Assembly (NCBI GenBank): GCA_002813895.1
Contig: CP024912.1
Span: forward strand, 2,046,001 to 2,110,000
Length of the DNA: 64,000 bases
Direction: 5' to 3'
Source of the DNA: Cyanobacterium sp. HL-69
GTDB lineage: Bacteria; Cyanobacteriota; Cyanobacteriia; Cyanobacteriales; Cyanobacteriaceae
The position numbers and the translations under genes were made by a program. The notes beneath the pieces were generated by a model that was not told the DNA's origin, made no database searches, and saw nothing but the letters and a program-made list of their open reading frames with translations. Shown here in pieces: positions 36,154-45,623 of this stretch. The number at the start of each line of letters is the position of its first letter. Within the stretch, counting starts at the first letter, position 1.

Positions 36154-38010
36154 ATGAAAAAAAAGAAGTTTTTTTGGCTCAACTTAATTATTATTTCCTT
36201 CATTTGCTCACTTTTATTAAACGGTTTTAATTTTAGTATTAATAAAGGAATAGGACAACCAGTTTTTGCTCAAAATAATTCCCAAGGAGTTGTACAACAA
36301 GGAACTAAAACTATAATTAATCAGCGAGAAATTAGTCTCCCTTGGATAGAATGGCGAGAAGGAAATCAAACCTATATTGGTATAAGTGATATTGCCTTAC
36401 AAAATACCCTAGGAGTAGAATTATTAAATAGTAACAATCCCAATGAACAACCTATTCAATGGTTTAATTCCTATCATAATTTACCCGCTCGTTTTGTAAA
36501 TCCTTATCGTTATTTAGATACAAGAAACCTATTAGAAAATACTGATATTATAATAGAAAGACAGGAAGATACTTTAACTATTAACACCCCCAATAGTCGA
36601 GTAAATCGAGTATATGATATTAATCAAAGTCAACAAAAAAGGGTGGTAATTGAGTTAGAAAGACCTACTTTTTTCCGTGTTAGTCAAGCAAGGGATGAAG
36701 GGGTAATTATTATTGAGGGGCAACCAACTTTTGGGGTTTCGGGAGAAAGTGATGATAGCTCTATTAATCCTTATAATAACACTGGTGCGTTAGAGGATGA
36801 GGGGGATAGAGTCAGGGGCGTGCAAAATCCTGTTTCTGGTGCTTTATTTCGGGTGGAAACGAATAATAATGCCACCCTTGTTCATATCAATATTCCTGCG
36901 GGGCATAATTTGAGGGTTAATTCCTCTGCCCCTAATTTACTTTTTGCGGAATTAAGCCCTATTGCGAAGGTACAAAAAAACATTTCTTGGTCTAATGATC
37001 TTAGTTGGCAGGATAGATATATCAGACTCAGCAATGGAGAGACTTTCTTTGTATCTATGTTAAAAGCTAATTTACAAAGGTCAGAGCTTAGTTTACGCCC
37101 CATCGTCACCAATGATAATACCATGATTGGTACAGCACCCCTAAGAACCATAGCACAAGGTCAAGGGGCGATCGCCGCTATTAACGGAGGCTTTTTTAAC
37201 CGTAATAATCAATTACCCTTGGGTGCCATCAGAAACAATCAAAATTGGCAAAGTGCCCCCATTCTCAATCGGGGAGTATTGGCATGGAATGACGCAGGAA
37301 GTTTCCAAATTAGTCGTCTTCGTCTCCAAGAAACCATTACCAATGGTACGGGCGATCGCCTTTTATCCGATTACATCAACAGTGGTTATGTACAAACAGG
37401 GGTATCCCGTTACACTCGCAGTTGGGGCAACAGTTACACTAGCCTGAGTAACAATGAGACTATTATAGTAGTAGAGGGCGATCGCATCAGGGAAAAAATA
37501 AATGTTGCCCAAGCAGGAAGTAACCCCATCACCATCCCCGCCAACGGCTATTTAATCGTCGTGCGTAACTCCCCCCAACTTGCCTCCAACTTTAACCAAG
37601 GGCAACCACTGCAAATTACCAGCACCACAACTCCCCCCACCATGGCGAATTTTCCCCATATGCTTGGGGCAGGGCCTATGCTATTGAACAACCGTCAAAT
37701 CGTCCTCAACGGCGAAGCAGAAGGCTTTAGCAATGCCTTTAATCAACAAAGGGCATCCCGTAGCGCCGTAGCCCTTGATAACCAAGGTAACATCATGTTT
37801 GTAGCTGTTCATCAAAGAATAGGAGGCTCGGGCCCTGGCTTACAAGAATTTGCCCAAATTCTCCTACAACTAGGGGCAAAAGACGCCCTCAACCTTGATG
37901 GCGGTAGTTCCACCCAAATTTATCTGGGAGGAGAAATAATTGATCGTTCTCCCGTTACCGCCGCTCGAGTACATAATGGATTAGGTTTGTTTTACCGTCC
38001 TCGAAATTAG
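36154..38010 (+). CDS. Secreted phosphodiester glycosidase family protein
   Basis: A 618-residue exported protein. Residues 1-40 form a signal peptide ending V-F-A-Q. Residues 50-290 form a beta-rich region that starts S-L-P-W-I-E-W-R-E-G, similar to copper-amine-oxidase-N/AMIN-like envelope modules. Residues 320-615 match the NAGPA/phosphodiester glycosidase domain, with A-A-I-N-G-G-F-F-N near 346, G-A-G-P-M-L-L near 505 and N-L-D-G-G-S-S-T near 578. The family removes sugars linked through a phosphodiester; here the target could be a cell-wall or extracellular polymer. Near-neighbour of polysaccharide and solute genes. Confidence 0.85.
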   Translation: MKKKKFFWLNLIIISFICSLLLNGFNFSINKGIGQPVFAQNNSQGVVQQGTKTIINQREISLPWIEWREGNQTYIGISDIALQNTLGVELLNSNNPNEQPIQWFNSYHNLPARFVNPYRYLDTRNLLENTDIIIERQEDTLTINTPNSRVNRVYDINQSQQKRVVIELERPTFFRVSQARDEGVIIIEGQPTFGVSGESDDSSINPYNNTGALEDEGDRVRGVQNPVSGALFRVETNNNATLVHINIPAGHNLRVNSSAPNLLFAELSPIAKVQKNISWSNDLSWQDRYIRLSNGETFFVSMLKANLQRSELSLRPIVTNDNTMIGTAPLRTIAQGQGAIAAINGGFFNRNNQLPLGAIRNNQNWQSAPILNRGVLAWNDAGSFQISRLRLQETITNGTGDRLLSDYINSGYVQTGVSRYTRSWGNSYTSLSNNETIIVVEGDRIREKINVAQAGSNPITIPANGYLIVVRNSPQLASNFNQGQPLQITSTTTPPTMANFPHMLGAGPMLLNNRQIVLNGEAEGFSNAFNQQRASRSAVALDNQGNIMFVAVHQRIGGSGPGLQEFAQILLQLGAKDALNLDGGSSTQIYLGGEIIDRSPVTAARVHNGLGLFYRPRN

Positions 38011-38016
38011 AAGAGC

Positions 38017-38049
38017 AAAAAAAAGCCCCTCTCCCATAGGAGAGGGGTT
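38017..38049 (-). terminator. Terminator of hemL
   Basis: On the minus strand CCCCTCTCC-tatg-GGAGAGGGG is a nine-base-pair stem followed by C and a run of eight T. It sits 15 bases after the hemL stop and also just after the opposing phosphodiester glycosidase gene. Confidence 0.85.
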
Positions 38050-38063
38050 GAGGTGAGGGTAAA

Positions 38064-39365
38064 TTAAATTTCTTTTAATACTTCTGCCGCCGCTTTGATA
38101 GTGGCTTCAATGTCTTCTTCCGTGTGAGCCAAAGAAGTAAAACCAGCTTCAAATTGAGAAGGAGCTAAATAAACACCTTTTTCGAGCATTCCTCGGTGGA
38201 AACGTCCAAATTTAGCTGTATCTGCCTTTTTAGCATCATTATAATTGTGAACAGGGGTATCAGAAAAGAACATCCCAAACATACCGCTAATATTACCACC
38301 ATTTACCTGATGTCCTGCTTTACGGGCGACATCTAACAAACCAGTAATTAACTGATTGGTGATTTTTTCTAAATACTCATAGGTACCAGGTTTTTGTAAC
38401 AATTCGAGGGTTTTAATCCCTGCCATCATAGCCAAAGGATTACCAGATAAAGTTCCAGCCTGATACATAGGGCCTGCGGGGGCTACCATGGACATGATTT
38501 CTTTTTTACCACCATAGGCACCCACAGGTAAACCACCACCGATTACCTTCCCAAGGGTAGTTAAATCAGGGGTAACGCCAAATTTTTCTTGTACTCCACC
38601 ATAGGCAATACGGAAACCTGTCATGACTTCATCGAATACCAATAGAGCATCATTTTCTTCGGTGATTACTCTCAACCCTTCGAGGAATCCAGCATCAGGG
38701 GGTACAAATCCAGCATTACCTACCACCGCCTCAAGGATTACCCCAGCAATTTCTCCTTTGTTGTCTTCAAATAGTTTTTTAACGGCTTCTAGGTCATTAT
38801 AGGGGGCTGTGAGGGTGTCGGAAGTAACACTTTTGGGAACTCCCGGAGAATCAGGCAAACCAAGGGTAGCAACCCCTGAACCTGCTTGAACTAGGAACAT
38901 ATCTCCATGACCATGATAACAGCCTTCAAATTTAATAATTTTGTTTCTCTTGGTATAAGCGCGCATCAAGCGTAATACGGATAAACAAGCTTCGGTACCA
39001 GAGTTTACAAACCTCACCATTTCAATGCTGGGTACGGCTTCGATAACCATTTCAGCGAGGACGTTTTCGAGCAAACAAGGGGCACCAAAACTGGTGCCTT
39101 TTTCTAATACTTCTTTGAGGGCGCTCAATACTTCGGGATGGGCATGACCACAAATGGCAGGGCCCCAACTGCCGACATAATCAATATATTTATTATTATC
39201 TACGTCCCAAATATAAGCTCCGTTTACTCTATCGAATACAATGGGTTGTCCACCCACGGATTTAAATGCTCTTACTGGGGAGTTTACACCCCCTGGCATC
39301 AGTTTTTGAGCTTGAGCAAAGATTTCTTCTGATTTTGTGGTTATAAATGATGTTGTGGTAACCAA
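38064..39365 (-). CDS. hemL: Glutamate-1-semialdehyde 2,1-aminomutase
   Basis: PLP enzyme converting glutamate-1-semialdehyde to 5-aminolevulinate, the entry to heme, chlorophyll and bilins. [12 protein letters not shown] near 23 is the family start, D-E-V-M-T-G-F-R at 245-252 provides the PLP aspartate and [11 protein letters not shown] near 270 the Schiff-base lysine. Length 433 is normal. Monocistronic with a strong terminator. Confidence 0.96.
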   Translation of the reverse strand: MVTTTSFITTKSEEIFAQAQKLMPGGVNSPVRAFKSVGGQPIVFDRVNGAYIWDVDNNKYIDYVGSWGPAICGHAHPEVLSALKEVLEKGTSFGAPCLLENVLAEMVIEAVPSIEMVRFVNSGTEACLSVLRLMRAYTKRNKIIKFEGCYHGHGDMFLVQAGSGVATLGLPDSPGVPKSVTSDTLTAPYNDLEAVKKLFEDNKGEIAGVILEAVVGNAGFVPPDAGFLEGLRVITEENDALLVFDEVMTGFRIAYGGVQEKFGVTPDLTTLGKVIGGGLPVGAYGGKKEIMSMVAPAGPMYQAGTLSGNPLAMMAGIKTLELLQKPGTYEYLEKITNQLITGLLDVARKAGHQVNGGNISGMFGMFFSDTPVHNYNDAKKADTAKFGRFHRGMLEKGVYLAPSQFEAGFTSLAHTEEDIEATIKAAAEVLKEI

Positions 39366-39450
39366 TGTTATCTCCTGGGCTTTTCTGTTTTAATTTTTTA
39401 TAATCAATCTATTTTACCGAACTATTGGCTTCTAAGTTGTGGATCTGTCT

Positions 39451-41298
39451 TTACCATGGGTTATGAGTTATATTTTCATCTTTTAATTTTTCGTTGAGTT
39501 TATCGTAAATACCAGTAAATTGTAAGGAGTGTAGTTTGGCATAATATCCTTTTTTGGCTATTAACTCTTGATGGTTGCCAACTTCTTTAATGGTACCTTT
39601 TTCCAAGGCGACGATTTGATCAGCATCATGGATGGTGGACAGTCTATGGGCAATAACAAGGGTAGTTCTATTTTTTGATAATCTATTCAGGGCATCTTGT
39701 ACTATTTTTTCGGAAACAGTGTCGAGCGCACTGGTGGCCTCGTCTAGGAGTAGGATTTGAGGATCTCTTAATAAGGCTCGGGCGATCGCAATTCGTTGTT
39801 TTTGTCCCCCTGAAAGTAGTACGCCGCGATCGCCTATTTCCGTTTCCAATTGCTCGGATAAATCCATCACAAAATCATAGGCATTAGCCTGTTTTAAGGC
39901 ATTGATCAAATCTTTCTCACTCACATTATCCATACCATAACAGACGTTGTAACGGACCGTGTTATTGAACAAGAAAGTATCCTGACTTACAATAGCCATT
40001 TTATCCCGCACACTCTTAAGATTATATTCCCGATAATCTATGCCATCAATCAAAATTTCACCCTCAGAAGGATCATAAAATCTCACAAATAGATCCCCTA
40101 AAGTTGATTTTCCAGAACCAGAAGAACCCACCAAAGCCGTCACCTTACCTTGAGGAATCATTAAATTAATATCTTTCAAAACGAGGGTATCATGACCTGG
40201 ATAATGGAAACTGAGATTCTTAAGTTCAAAACCCTTTTGCAAAGAAGAAAATTCTATATCTCCTTCGGGTAAAAATGGCTTATCAGACTTATCCAAAAAA
40301 GCATGGATAACTTCCACACTACTCGATTGATTGGCAAAAGCATTTCTTTTATTGTCGATTTGGGCAACCAAAGGCACAGCCCTAAATAGTAATATTAAAT
40401 AAGTTAAAAGAAGAGGAACTAAAGTGCTAGCATCTTCCTGAAAAATTAATTTTCCGATGATAACAATCCCCAAAATAATACATATACCTCCAATTTCATT
40501 AAGAGGTTGAATAAAAACGCTGTTATATTGAACCTTTAAAGCAGCTTCTTCTCGCTCATGGATTAAATCAACTAAATTTTGATATTCATTATCTTCCTGA
40601 CTAACCGATTTGACTAATCTAATGCCTCCCAAAGTTTCTACTAATTTTTGGGTATATGTCCTCGAAATTCTTCTTTGTTCACGACCTAATGCCTTCGACC
40701 TCTTCACAAAAACTTGATTACTACGACTCAAAAGAAATAGCAAAAAGCCAGTAATTAAAGTCAATTGCCAAGAAAGAGTCATTAGTATGGCACTAAAAGT
40801 TAATAAATTAAAAGAAATACTTAACATTCCAATGGCCGTATTAATAGACGATGCCGTTCTACTGCATTCTGTCTCTAAATAACTCATTAAAGTACCTGTT
40901 TTTGTCCTTTGAAAAAAATCTAAATCCACAGACATGACAATTTTGAATAAATCATCTCGAATACTATTTGCCAATCTTTTAGTTAGCCACGAACTAGACA
41001 AACTATTTAACATATTATTAACATTTTTCAATATAATAATAAAGACAATAGTTCCTAACATTAATGCTATTTTCAAGTTACCTGAAAAACTGTCAAAAAT
41101 AGAAAACGGTTTACTAAGAATAGGGGGAAAACTACTAATATCTAATAAGCTAGGATCAAGAATAGCAAGAACTATGGGTATAATTAAGGTTATGCCAATA
41201 CTATTAAACAAAGCCCCTGAAAAACCGAAAAAAAGACTTAGTAGAATCCACCATCGAAAACGGAGGGCATATTCCAGTAATAATTTATTCTGATTCAT
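39451..41298 (-). CDS. ABC exporter (fused membrane and ATPase domains), MsbA/HepA type
   Basis: A 615-residue half-transporter that works as a homodimer. Residues 15-330 contain six membrane helices; the first carries W-I-L-L-S-L-F-F-G-F-S-G-A. The ATPase domain has Walker A G-S-S-G-S-G-K-S-T-L-G, signature L-S-G-G-Q-K-Q-R and Walker B L-L-L-D-E-A-T-S-A-L-D. The overall form fits exporters of lipids or polysaccharide precursors, HepA being the best-known cyanobacterial relative. The glycosyltransferase gene just upstream on the same strand (41 bases) suggests the pair builds and exports a glycan or glycolipid. Confidence 0.88.
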   Translation of the reverse strand: MNQNKLLLEYALRFRWWILLSLFFGFSGALFNSIGITLIIPIVLAILDPSLLDISSFPPILSKPFSIFDSFSGNLKIALMLGTIVFIIILKNVNNMLNSLSSSWLTKRLANSIRDDLFKIVMSVDLDFFQRTKTGTLMSYLETECSRTASSINTAIGMLSISFNLLTFSAILMTLSWQLTLITGFLLFLLSRSNQVFVKRSKALGREQRRISRTYTQKLVETLGGIRLVKSVSQEDNEYQNLVDLIHEREEAALKVQYNSVFIQPLNEIGGICIILGIVIIGKLIFQEDASTLVPLLLTYLILLFRAVPLVAQIDNKRNAFANQSSSVEVIHAFLDKSDKPFLPEGDIEFSSLQKGFELKNLSFHYPGHDTLVLKDINLMIPQGKVTALVGSSGSGKSTLGDLFVRFYDPSEGEILIDGIDYREYNLKSVRDKMAIVSQDTFLFNNTVRYNVCYGMDNVSEKDLINALKQANAYDFVMDLSEQLETEIGDRGVLLSGGQKQRIAIARALLRDPQILLLDEATSALDTVSEKIVQDALNRLSKNRTTLVIAHRLSTIHDADQIVALEKGTIKEVGNHQELIAKKGYYAKLHSLQFTGIYDKLNEKLKDENITHNPW

Positions 41299-41339
41299 TT
41301 TTATAATTAATATACTGTGGATTTACAAAGAAAATATTA

Positions 41340-42536
41340 TTATTTTATCGGTAAAGAAGTAATGATTTTATCGAGCATGAACATCATTTGTTCTAGGCTA
41401 TAGTACCGAAAATAACGCTCCCTTGCTCTCAATCCTATTTCTATAGCTGTATCATAATCATTAAAAATGGTTTTGAGTCCTTGGGCTAAATCTTCAGGAG
41501 ATTGAGGCTCAACTAGATAACCTGTCTCTTGAAGTACTTCGGGAATATCACCTACCCTTGTCGCTAAAATGGGTTTTGCCATGGCCATAGCATCGGTGAG
41601 CTTTAGGGGAAATTGGGCTATGGTTTCGGGGGTTTGTCTTTGGGGAATTACCATTACGTCCGCACAGGATATAATTTCGGGCATTTGCTCAAAGGGTTGG
41701 GGTTCCATGGAAATAATCCATTTTGACCATTTTTGCTGTAAATACTGATCGTAATCGTCATAGGGGCTACCTCCAACTATTACTAATCTAAGATCTTCCC
41801 ACTGTAATAAATCCATGGCTTCGAGTAGGTCTTCTAATCCTTTATAGGGGCGAGGAGCACCAGGAAACATCAAGACTCGATATTTTTCTAGTCCATATTT
41901 TGTTTTACAGGTCAGGGGGTCAAATTTAGCAGGATTAAAAAGTTCTAGGTCTTTTCCTTGGGGTATATATGTCCCACCGAATTTTTTTTGTAAAAATGTA
42001 TTGTGGGTGGTGACGGCATCGGCATAGGAGATGAATTTTTCGAGCCAACGAAGATATAGGGGATGATCTGGATACCTTAAGGCTCCATCTTCTTTGATTA
42101 TTTCTTTGATAAATTTGATCGGTTTAAAGCCAAATTTCCAATTATCTCCCCCATGCCAACTCATTTCCCAGTCATCTATGTCTAAGATAAGAGGACGACC
42201 AGAAGTTAGTTTTTTGATAATAGCTAAACCATAGCTGGTGGTTTTGGGTTTAATGGCATAAAGAATATCTCCATCAATTTGATTTAGTAATTCTTTACTG
42301 GCACTAATTATTCCTGAATGATATTCACAGGGTACATAGACTATGGGAATGTCGGTGGAAAATTTAGGGGTTTGTGATCCAAATCCTAAGCCAAATATTT
42401 TTACCTGGTGTCCTATTCTTTGTAGGGCTTTACCCAAAAGAAAGGGGCGTACGGCACCACCCCAGCGGCCTGAGCCACTGGTGGACAAATCACTAACTAT
42501 TATGGATATTTTTAGGGGATGTTTGTTGGTATTCAA
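41340..42536 (-). CDS. Glycosyltransferase family 4
   Basis: A 398-residue GT-B-fold retaining glycosyltransferase. The N-terminal domain has G-R-W-G-G-A-V-R-P-F-L-L-G, suited to acceptor binding. The C-terminal domain has M-F-P-G-A-P-R-P-Y-K-G-L-E-D-L near 228, D-V-M-V-I-P-Q-R-Q-T-P-E-T near 292 with the expected acidic sugar-nucleotide contact and L-T-D-A-M-A-M-A-K-P near 310. Acceptor and sugar are unknown. It lies 41 bases upstream of the ABC exporter on the same strand, and the two are probably one transcript for a surface glycan. Confidence 0.85.
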   Translation of the reverse strand: MNTNKHPLKISIIVSDLSTSGSGRWGGAVRPFLLGKALQRIGHQVKIFGLGFGSQTPKFSTDIPIVYVPCEYHSGIISASKELLNQIDGDILYAIKPKTTSYGLAIIKKLTSGRPLILDIDDWEMSWHGGDNWKFGFKPIKFIKEIIKEDGALRYPDHPLYLRWLEKFISYADAVTTHNTFLQKKFGGTYIPQGKDLELFNPAKFDPLTCKTKYGLEKYRVLMFPGAPRPYKGLEDLLEAMDLLQWEDLRLVIVGGSPYDDYDQYLQQKWSKWIISMEPQPFEQMPEIISCADVMVIPQRQTPETIAQFPLKLTDAMAMAKPILATRVGDIPEVLQETGYLVEPQSPEDLAQGLKTIFNDYDTAIEIGLRARERYFRYYSLEQMMFMLDKIITSLPIK

Positions 42537-42637
42537 AACAATCTTAGTAGTGGGTTAATGAGTTCACGAGTATAATGGCAAGTTAAGTTTTATTTCGTAA
42601 TGTTATTTTATCTATAGATTTTAGTCAATTTTTTATT

Positions 42638-43411
42638 ATGAATATTATTAGAATTCCCGTTTTATCGGACAATTATATCTTTGTTTTACACGATCGCACT
42701 TTAAACCAAGCAGCAGTGGTAGACCCAGCGGAGGCTCACCCCGTTTTAGACTGTTTGGAGAGCTTAGGAGCCAAGTTAGTGGCTATTTTTAACACTCACC
42801 ATCACCTAGACCATGTGGGGGGTAACAAAGAGTTATTAGAGGCATTTCCCGATGCTGTTGTTTATGGTGGAGAAGAAGATCGGGGGAGGATTCCTCGTCA
42901 ACAGTTTTTCCTTAAGGAAGGAGATAAGGTGGAATTTGCTGGTAAAAAAGGAGATGTCTTTTTTGTACCCGGTCACACCAAAGCCCACATTGCCTACTAT
43001 TTTGCCCCTACCGATAAAAATGAGGTGGGAGAGCTATTTTGTGGAGATACCCTCTTTGCTGGGGGCTGTGGACGTTTGTTTGAGGGTACTCCTGCCCAGA
43101 TGGTTAATTCCTTAAGTAAGCTTCGCTCCTTGCCCGATAACACCAGGGTATGGTGCGCCCATGAATACACCTTGAGTAACTTAAAATTTGCTATTACAGT
43201 GGATGGTAACAATTTAGACCTTATGAATCGTTACCAAGAGGTTACAATGGCACGGGAAAATGATCAGCCCACTATTCCTACCCTTATTGGATTAGAAAAA
43301 AAGACTAATCCTTTTATGCGTTGGGATAGTGATCAGATTAAATCTGCCATGGGTTTTGAGGAACCAAGTCGGGTATTCGGTCGTTTACGGGGTATGAAAG
43401 ATAATTTTTAG
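42638..43411 (+). CDS. gloB: Hydroxyacylglutathione hydrolase (glyoxalase II)
   Basis: Hydrolyses S-D-lactoylglutathione to glutathione and D-lactate, detoxifying methylglyoxal. The metallo-beta-lactamase motif T-H-H-H-L-D-H-V-G-G near 53 binds the two metals; further ligands are in P-G-H-T-K-A-H near 110, F-C-G-D-T-L-F near 132 and C-A-H-E-Y-T near 172. The C-terminal domain ends with V-F-G-R-L-R. Length 257 is normal. Pairs functionally with gshB/grxC elsewhere in the window. Confidence 0.95.
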   Translation: MNIIRIPVLSDNYIFVLHDRTLNQAAVVDPAEAHPVLDCLESLGAKLVAIFNTHHHLDHVGGNKELLEAFPDAVVYGGEEDRGRIPRQQFFLKEGDKVEFAGKKGDVFFVPGHTKAHIAYYFAPTDKNEVGELFCGDTLFAGGCGRLFEGTPAQMVNSLSKLRSLPDNTRVWCAHEYTLSNLKFAITVDGNNLDLMNRYQEVTMARENDQPTIPTLIGLEKKTNPFMRWDSDQIKSAMGFEEPSRVFGRLRGMKDNF

Positions 43412-43570
43412 GAAATTACTACTCATTTTGTGGTCTAATTGCCTATTATTTAAGAGGTTATCTTTTACTATGTGATTAATTTTTATTGATCATATTCGTT
43501 AACCAAAATAAAAATACATCGTTGGGTCCTTTGGCTAAGTTATTTTTTAAATTTTTTGTGGGGAGTTTTA

Positions 43571-45019
43571 ATGTCTGTAAGTAAAGTAAATTATCGTCCC
43601 AAGAAAGGGGGACCTAAAAAAGTACAACCCCCCAAGAAGGGGGCTAGGGTGAATTGGCTTTTAATGGGATTTGGTTTAAGTGCGATCGCCTCTTTGTCCA
43701 CCGCCATAGGTGCTTTACTCGCCCTTTCTTTTACTCAAACTCCCCTCAATCAAGTTCGCCTAAGTCCGGACGAAGAAGCAGTTTTTAATCAAGAAGAAAC
43801 TTTAAGTTACAGTAGCTTGAATGTTCCTGAACTGCGCAGACCCATTAATATCCTTGTATTAGGCATTAAATCTTTAAGTACCGACATCCCCGACTATCCA
43901 GAAACCAATTTAGGTTATCATCCCCTTGTCAACTCCTTCCAAGGGCGATCGGATAGCATGATGTTACTAAGACTAGATCCCCGAAAAAATGAGGTGGTTG
44001 TGTTGTCCATCCCCCGTGACACCAGAACCCGTGTGGAGGGCGTTGGCATAACCAAAATCAACGATGCCAACGCCTATGGAGGAGCATCCCTCGCCGCTGA
44101 ATCCGTTAGTAATCTTCTTAACGGTGTGGAAATTGACCGTTATGTGCGCATCAATGTCCAAGGAGTTGAAAAACTCATCGATGCCCTTGGGGGGGTAGAT
44201 TTCTATGTTCCCAAAGACATGAAATATACGGATCATAGTCAACGCCTTTATATTGACTTAGAAGAAGGACAACAACAGTTAGATGGTCAAAAAGCATTAC
44301 AACTTTTACGATTCCGTTACGATGCCCTTGGGGATGTGGGTAGGGTACAACGACAACAAGCTCTGATCAGAGCCTTAACAGAACAGGCTTTAAGTCCTAA
44401 AACAGTCTTACGTATTCCTGAAATTTTAGGTATTGTTCGCTCCCATATCGACACTAACCTAGGTACAAATGAATTAATTGCCATGGCAGCTTTCATGGGG
44501 CAGAAAAGCAGATCCGATTTTCAGATGGTGATGTTGCCAGGAGATTTTAACCAGCCAGAAGAAGGACAGCCCAGTTATTGGTTACCTAGTCAAAGGGGTA
44601 TTACAAGGGTTGCTCAGGACATTTTTGGAGTTCAACCTGATTATTTTTATGCCAATGACAATAGTGATAGTATAGAAGCGCGCCGCGAAGCGGATCCCTA
44701 CGGGATCGCCCCTAGCAGTGTGAGAGTTGCCATACAAACCCGTGATGGTGACAGAGAAATTGCCCAAAGTGTTGCCAATCAGCTAATAGAATCAGGTTAC
44801 AACCGAGTTTTCATCAGCACTATTCCCTACAATGAGCCTACTACCAAAACCAGGATTGTCGCCCAAGGGGGAGATCCTTCCATGGCGGCAAGAGTAAGAG
44901 TAGCATTGGGTTTAGGGGAAGTATTAGTAGAAAGCACAGGGATTTTAGGTACCGATGTCACCATTCAGGTAGGTAGAGACTGGACTATGGACAATGAGCC
45001 ATCGACCATTGATAATTAA
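43571..45019 (+). CDS. LytR-CpsA-Psr (LCP) family cell-wall polymer ligase
   Basis: A 482-residue membrane-anchored enzyme. A basic cytoplasmic head (P-K-K-G-G-P-K-K) precedes one membrane helix (about 28-52). The LCP domain (about 90-300) has G-R-S-D-S-M-M-L-L-R near 122, V-L-S-I-P-R-D-T-R near 145 and L-R-F-R-Y-D near 252, the Asp/Arg residues that hold Mg-polyprenyl phosphate. A LytR_C domain ends the protein. LCP enzymes move polymers from lipid carriers to peptidoglycan. Between the two domains lies a stretch encoded by the palindromic element at 44679-44710. ATG 43571 has GGGGAG ten bases upstream. Confidence 0.9.
   Translation: MSVSKVNYRPKKGGPKKVQPPKKGARVNWLLMGFGLSAIASLSTAIGALLALSFTQTPLNQVRLSPDEEAVFNQEETLSYSSLNVPELRRPINILVLGIKSLSTDIPDYPETNLGYHPLVNSFQGRSDSMMLLRLDPRKNEVVVLSIPRDTRTRVEGVGITKINDANAYGGASLAAESVSNLLNGVEIDRYVRINVQGVEKLIDALGGVDFYVPKDMKYTDHSQRLYIDLEEGQQQLDGQKALQLLRFRYDALGDVGRVQRQQALIRALTEQALSPKTVLRIPEILGIVRSHIDTNLGTNELIAMAAFMGQKSRSDFQMVMLPGDFNQPEEGQPSYWLPSQRGITRVAQDIFGVQPDYFYANDNSDSIEARREADPYGIAPSSVRVAIQTRDGDREIAQSVANQLIESGYNRVFISTIPYNEPTTKTRIVAQGGDPSMAARVRVALGLGEVLVESTGILGTDVTIQVGRDWTMDNEPSTIDN
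44679..44710. repeat. Cloverleaf palindromic repeat element, copy 2, inside the LCP reading frame
   Basis: CGCG-CCGC-gaa-GCGG-ATCCC-tac-GGGAT-CGCC. It is the reverse-orientation relative of 6230-6265. The two inner hairpins are kept, and the second has changed on both arms (CTGC/GCAG to GCGG/CCGC read on the other strand). It keeps the LCP frame open, encoding roughly A-R-R-E-A-D-P-Y-G-I-A in the linker before the LytR_C domain. Confidence 0.75.
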
Positions 45020-45083
45020 TAAAAAAACTTTCTTCTTTTAACCTAGAAAATGAAGAAGGTTACATATAAATCATCAATTATTC

Positions 45084-45623
45084 ATGCGTATTTACGGTAA
45101 CAGAGAAATTAAGACTCTTTCGGGGCAAGATACCCGCCCCACTACCTCCAAGGTGAGGGAAGCCATTTTTAATATTTGGCAACATAAAATTTATGGCTCT
45201 CGATGGCTCGATTTATGTGCAGGAAATGGCACTATGGGAGCCGAAGCCCTTTGTCGTGGAGCAAGTAAAGCTGTTGCGATCGAAAAATCTCCCCGTGCCT
45301 GTCAAATTATCAGAGACAACTGGCAAAAAATAGCCCAAGAAAATCAAGAAATTATAGTTTTAAAAGGAGATCTTTTAAAAAGATTAAAAAGTTTACAAGG
45401 ACATCAGTTTGACCTTATTTACCTCGATCCTCCCTATCATTTAAACCTTTATAATCCTACCTTAAAAGCTATTTTTGATTATAATTTATTATCTTCTCAA
45501 GGAGAAATAGCCACAGAATTTGACAAGAAAAAATCCCCCGTAATAATGACCGATACATGGCAACTATTACAGGAGAAATCCTATGGTAACACGGATGTTA
45601 ATTTCTATGGAAAATTGTCTTAA
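45084..45623 (+). CDS. rsmD: 16S rRNA (guanine(966)-N(2))-methyltransferase
   Basis: SAM-dependent methylation of G966 in 16S rRNA. M-R-I-Y-G-N-R-E-I-K-T and R-P-T-T-S-K-V-R-E-A-I-F-N-I near 17 form the family start. The SAM loop is L-D-L-C-A-G-N-G-T-M-G-A-E-A near 42, and the catalytic D-P-P-Y is in Y-L-D-P-P-Y near 114. Length 179 is normal. It begins 64 bases after the LCP gene stop and overlaps the opposing pirin gene by four bases at the stop codons. Confidence 0.92.
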   Translation: MRIYGNREIKTLSGQDTRPTTSKVREAIFNIWQHKIYGSRWLDLCAGNGTMGAEALCRGASKAVAIEKSPRACQIIRDNWQKIAQENQEIIVLKGDLLKRLKSLQGHQFDLIYLDPPYHLNLYNPTLKAIFDYNLLSSQGEIATEFDKKKSPVIMTDTWQLLQEKSYGNTDVNFYGKLS

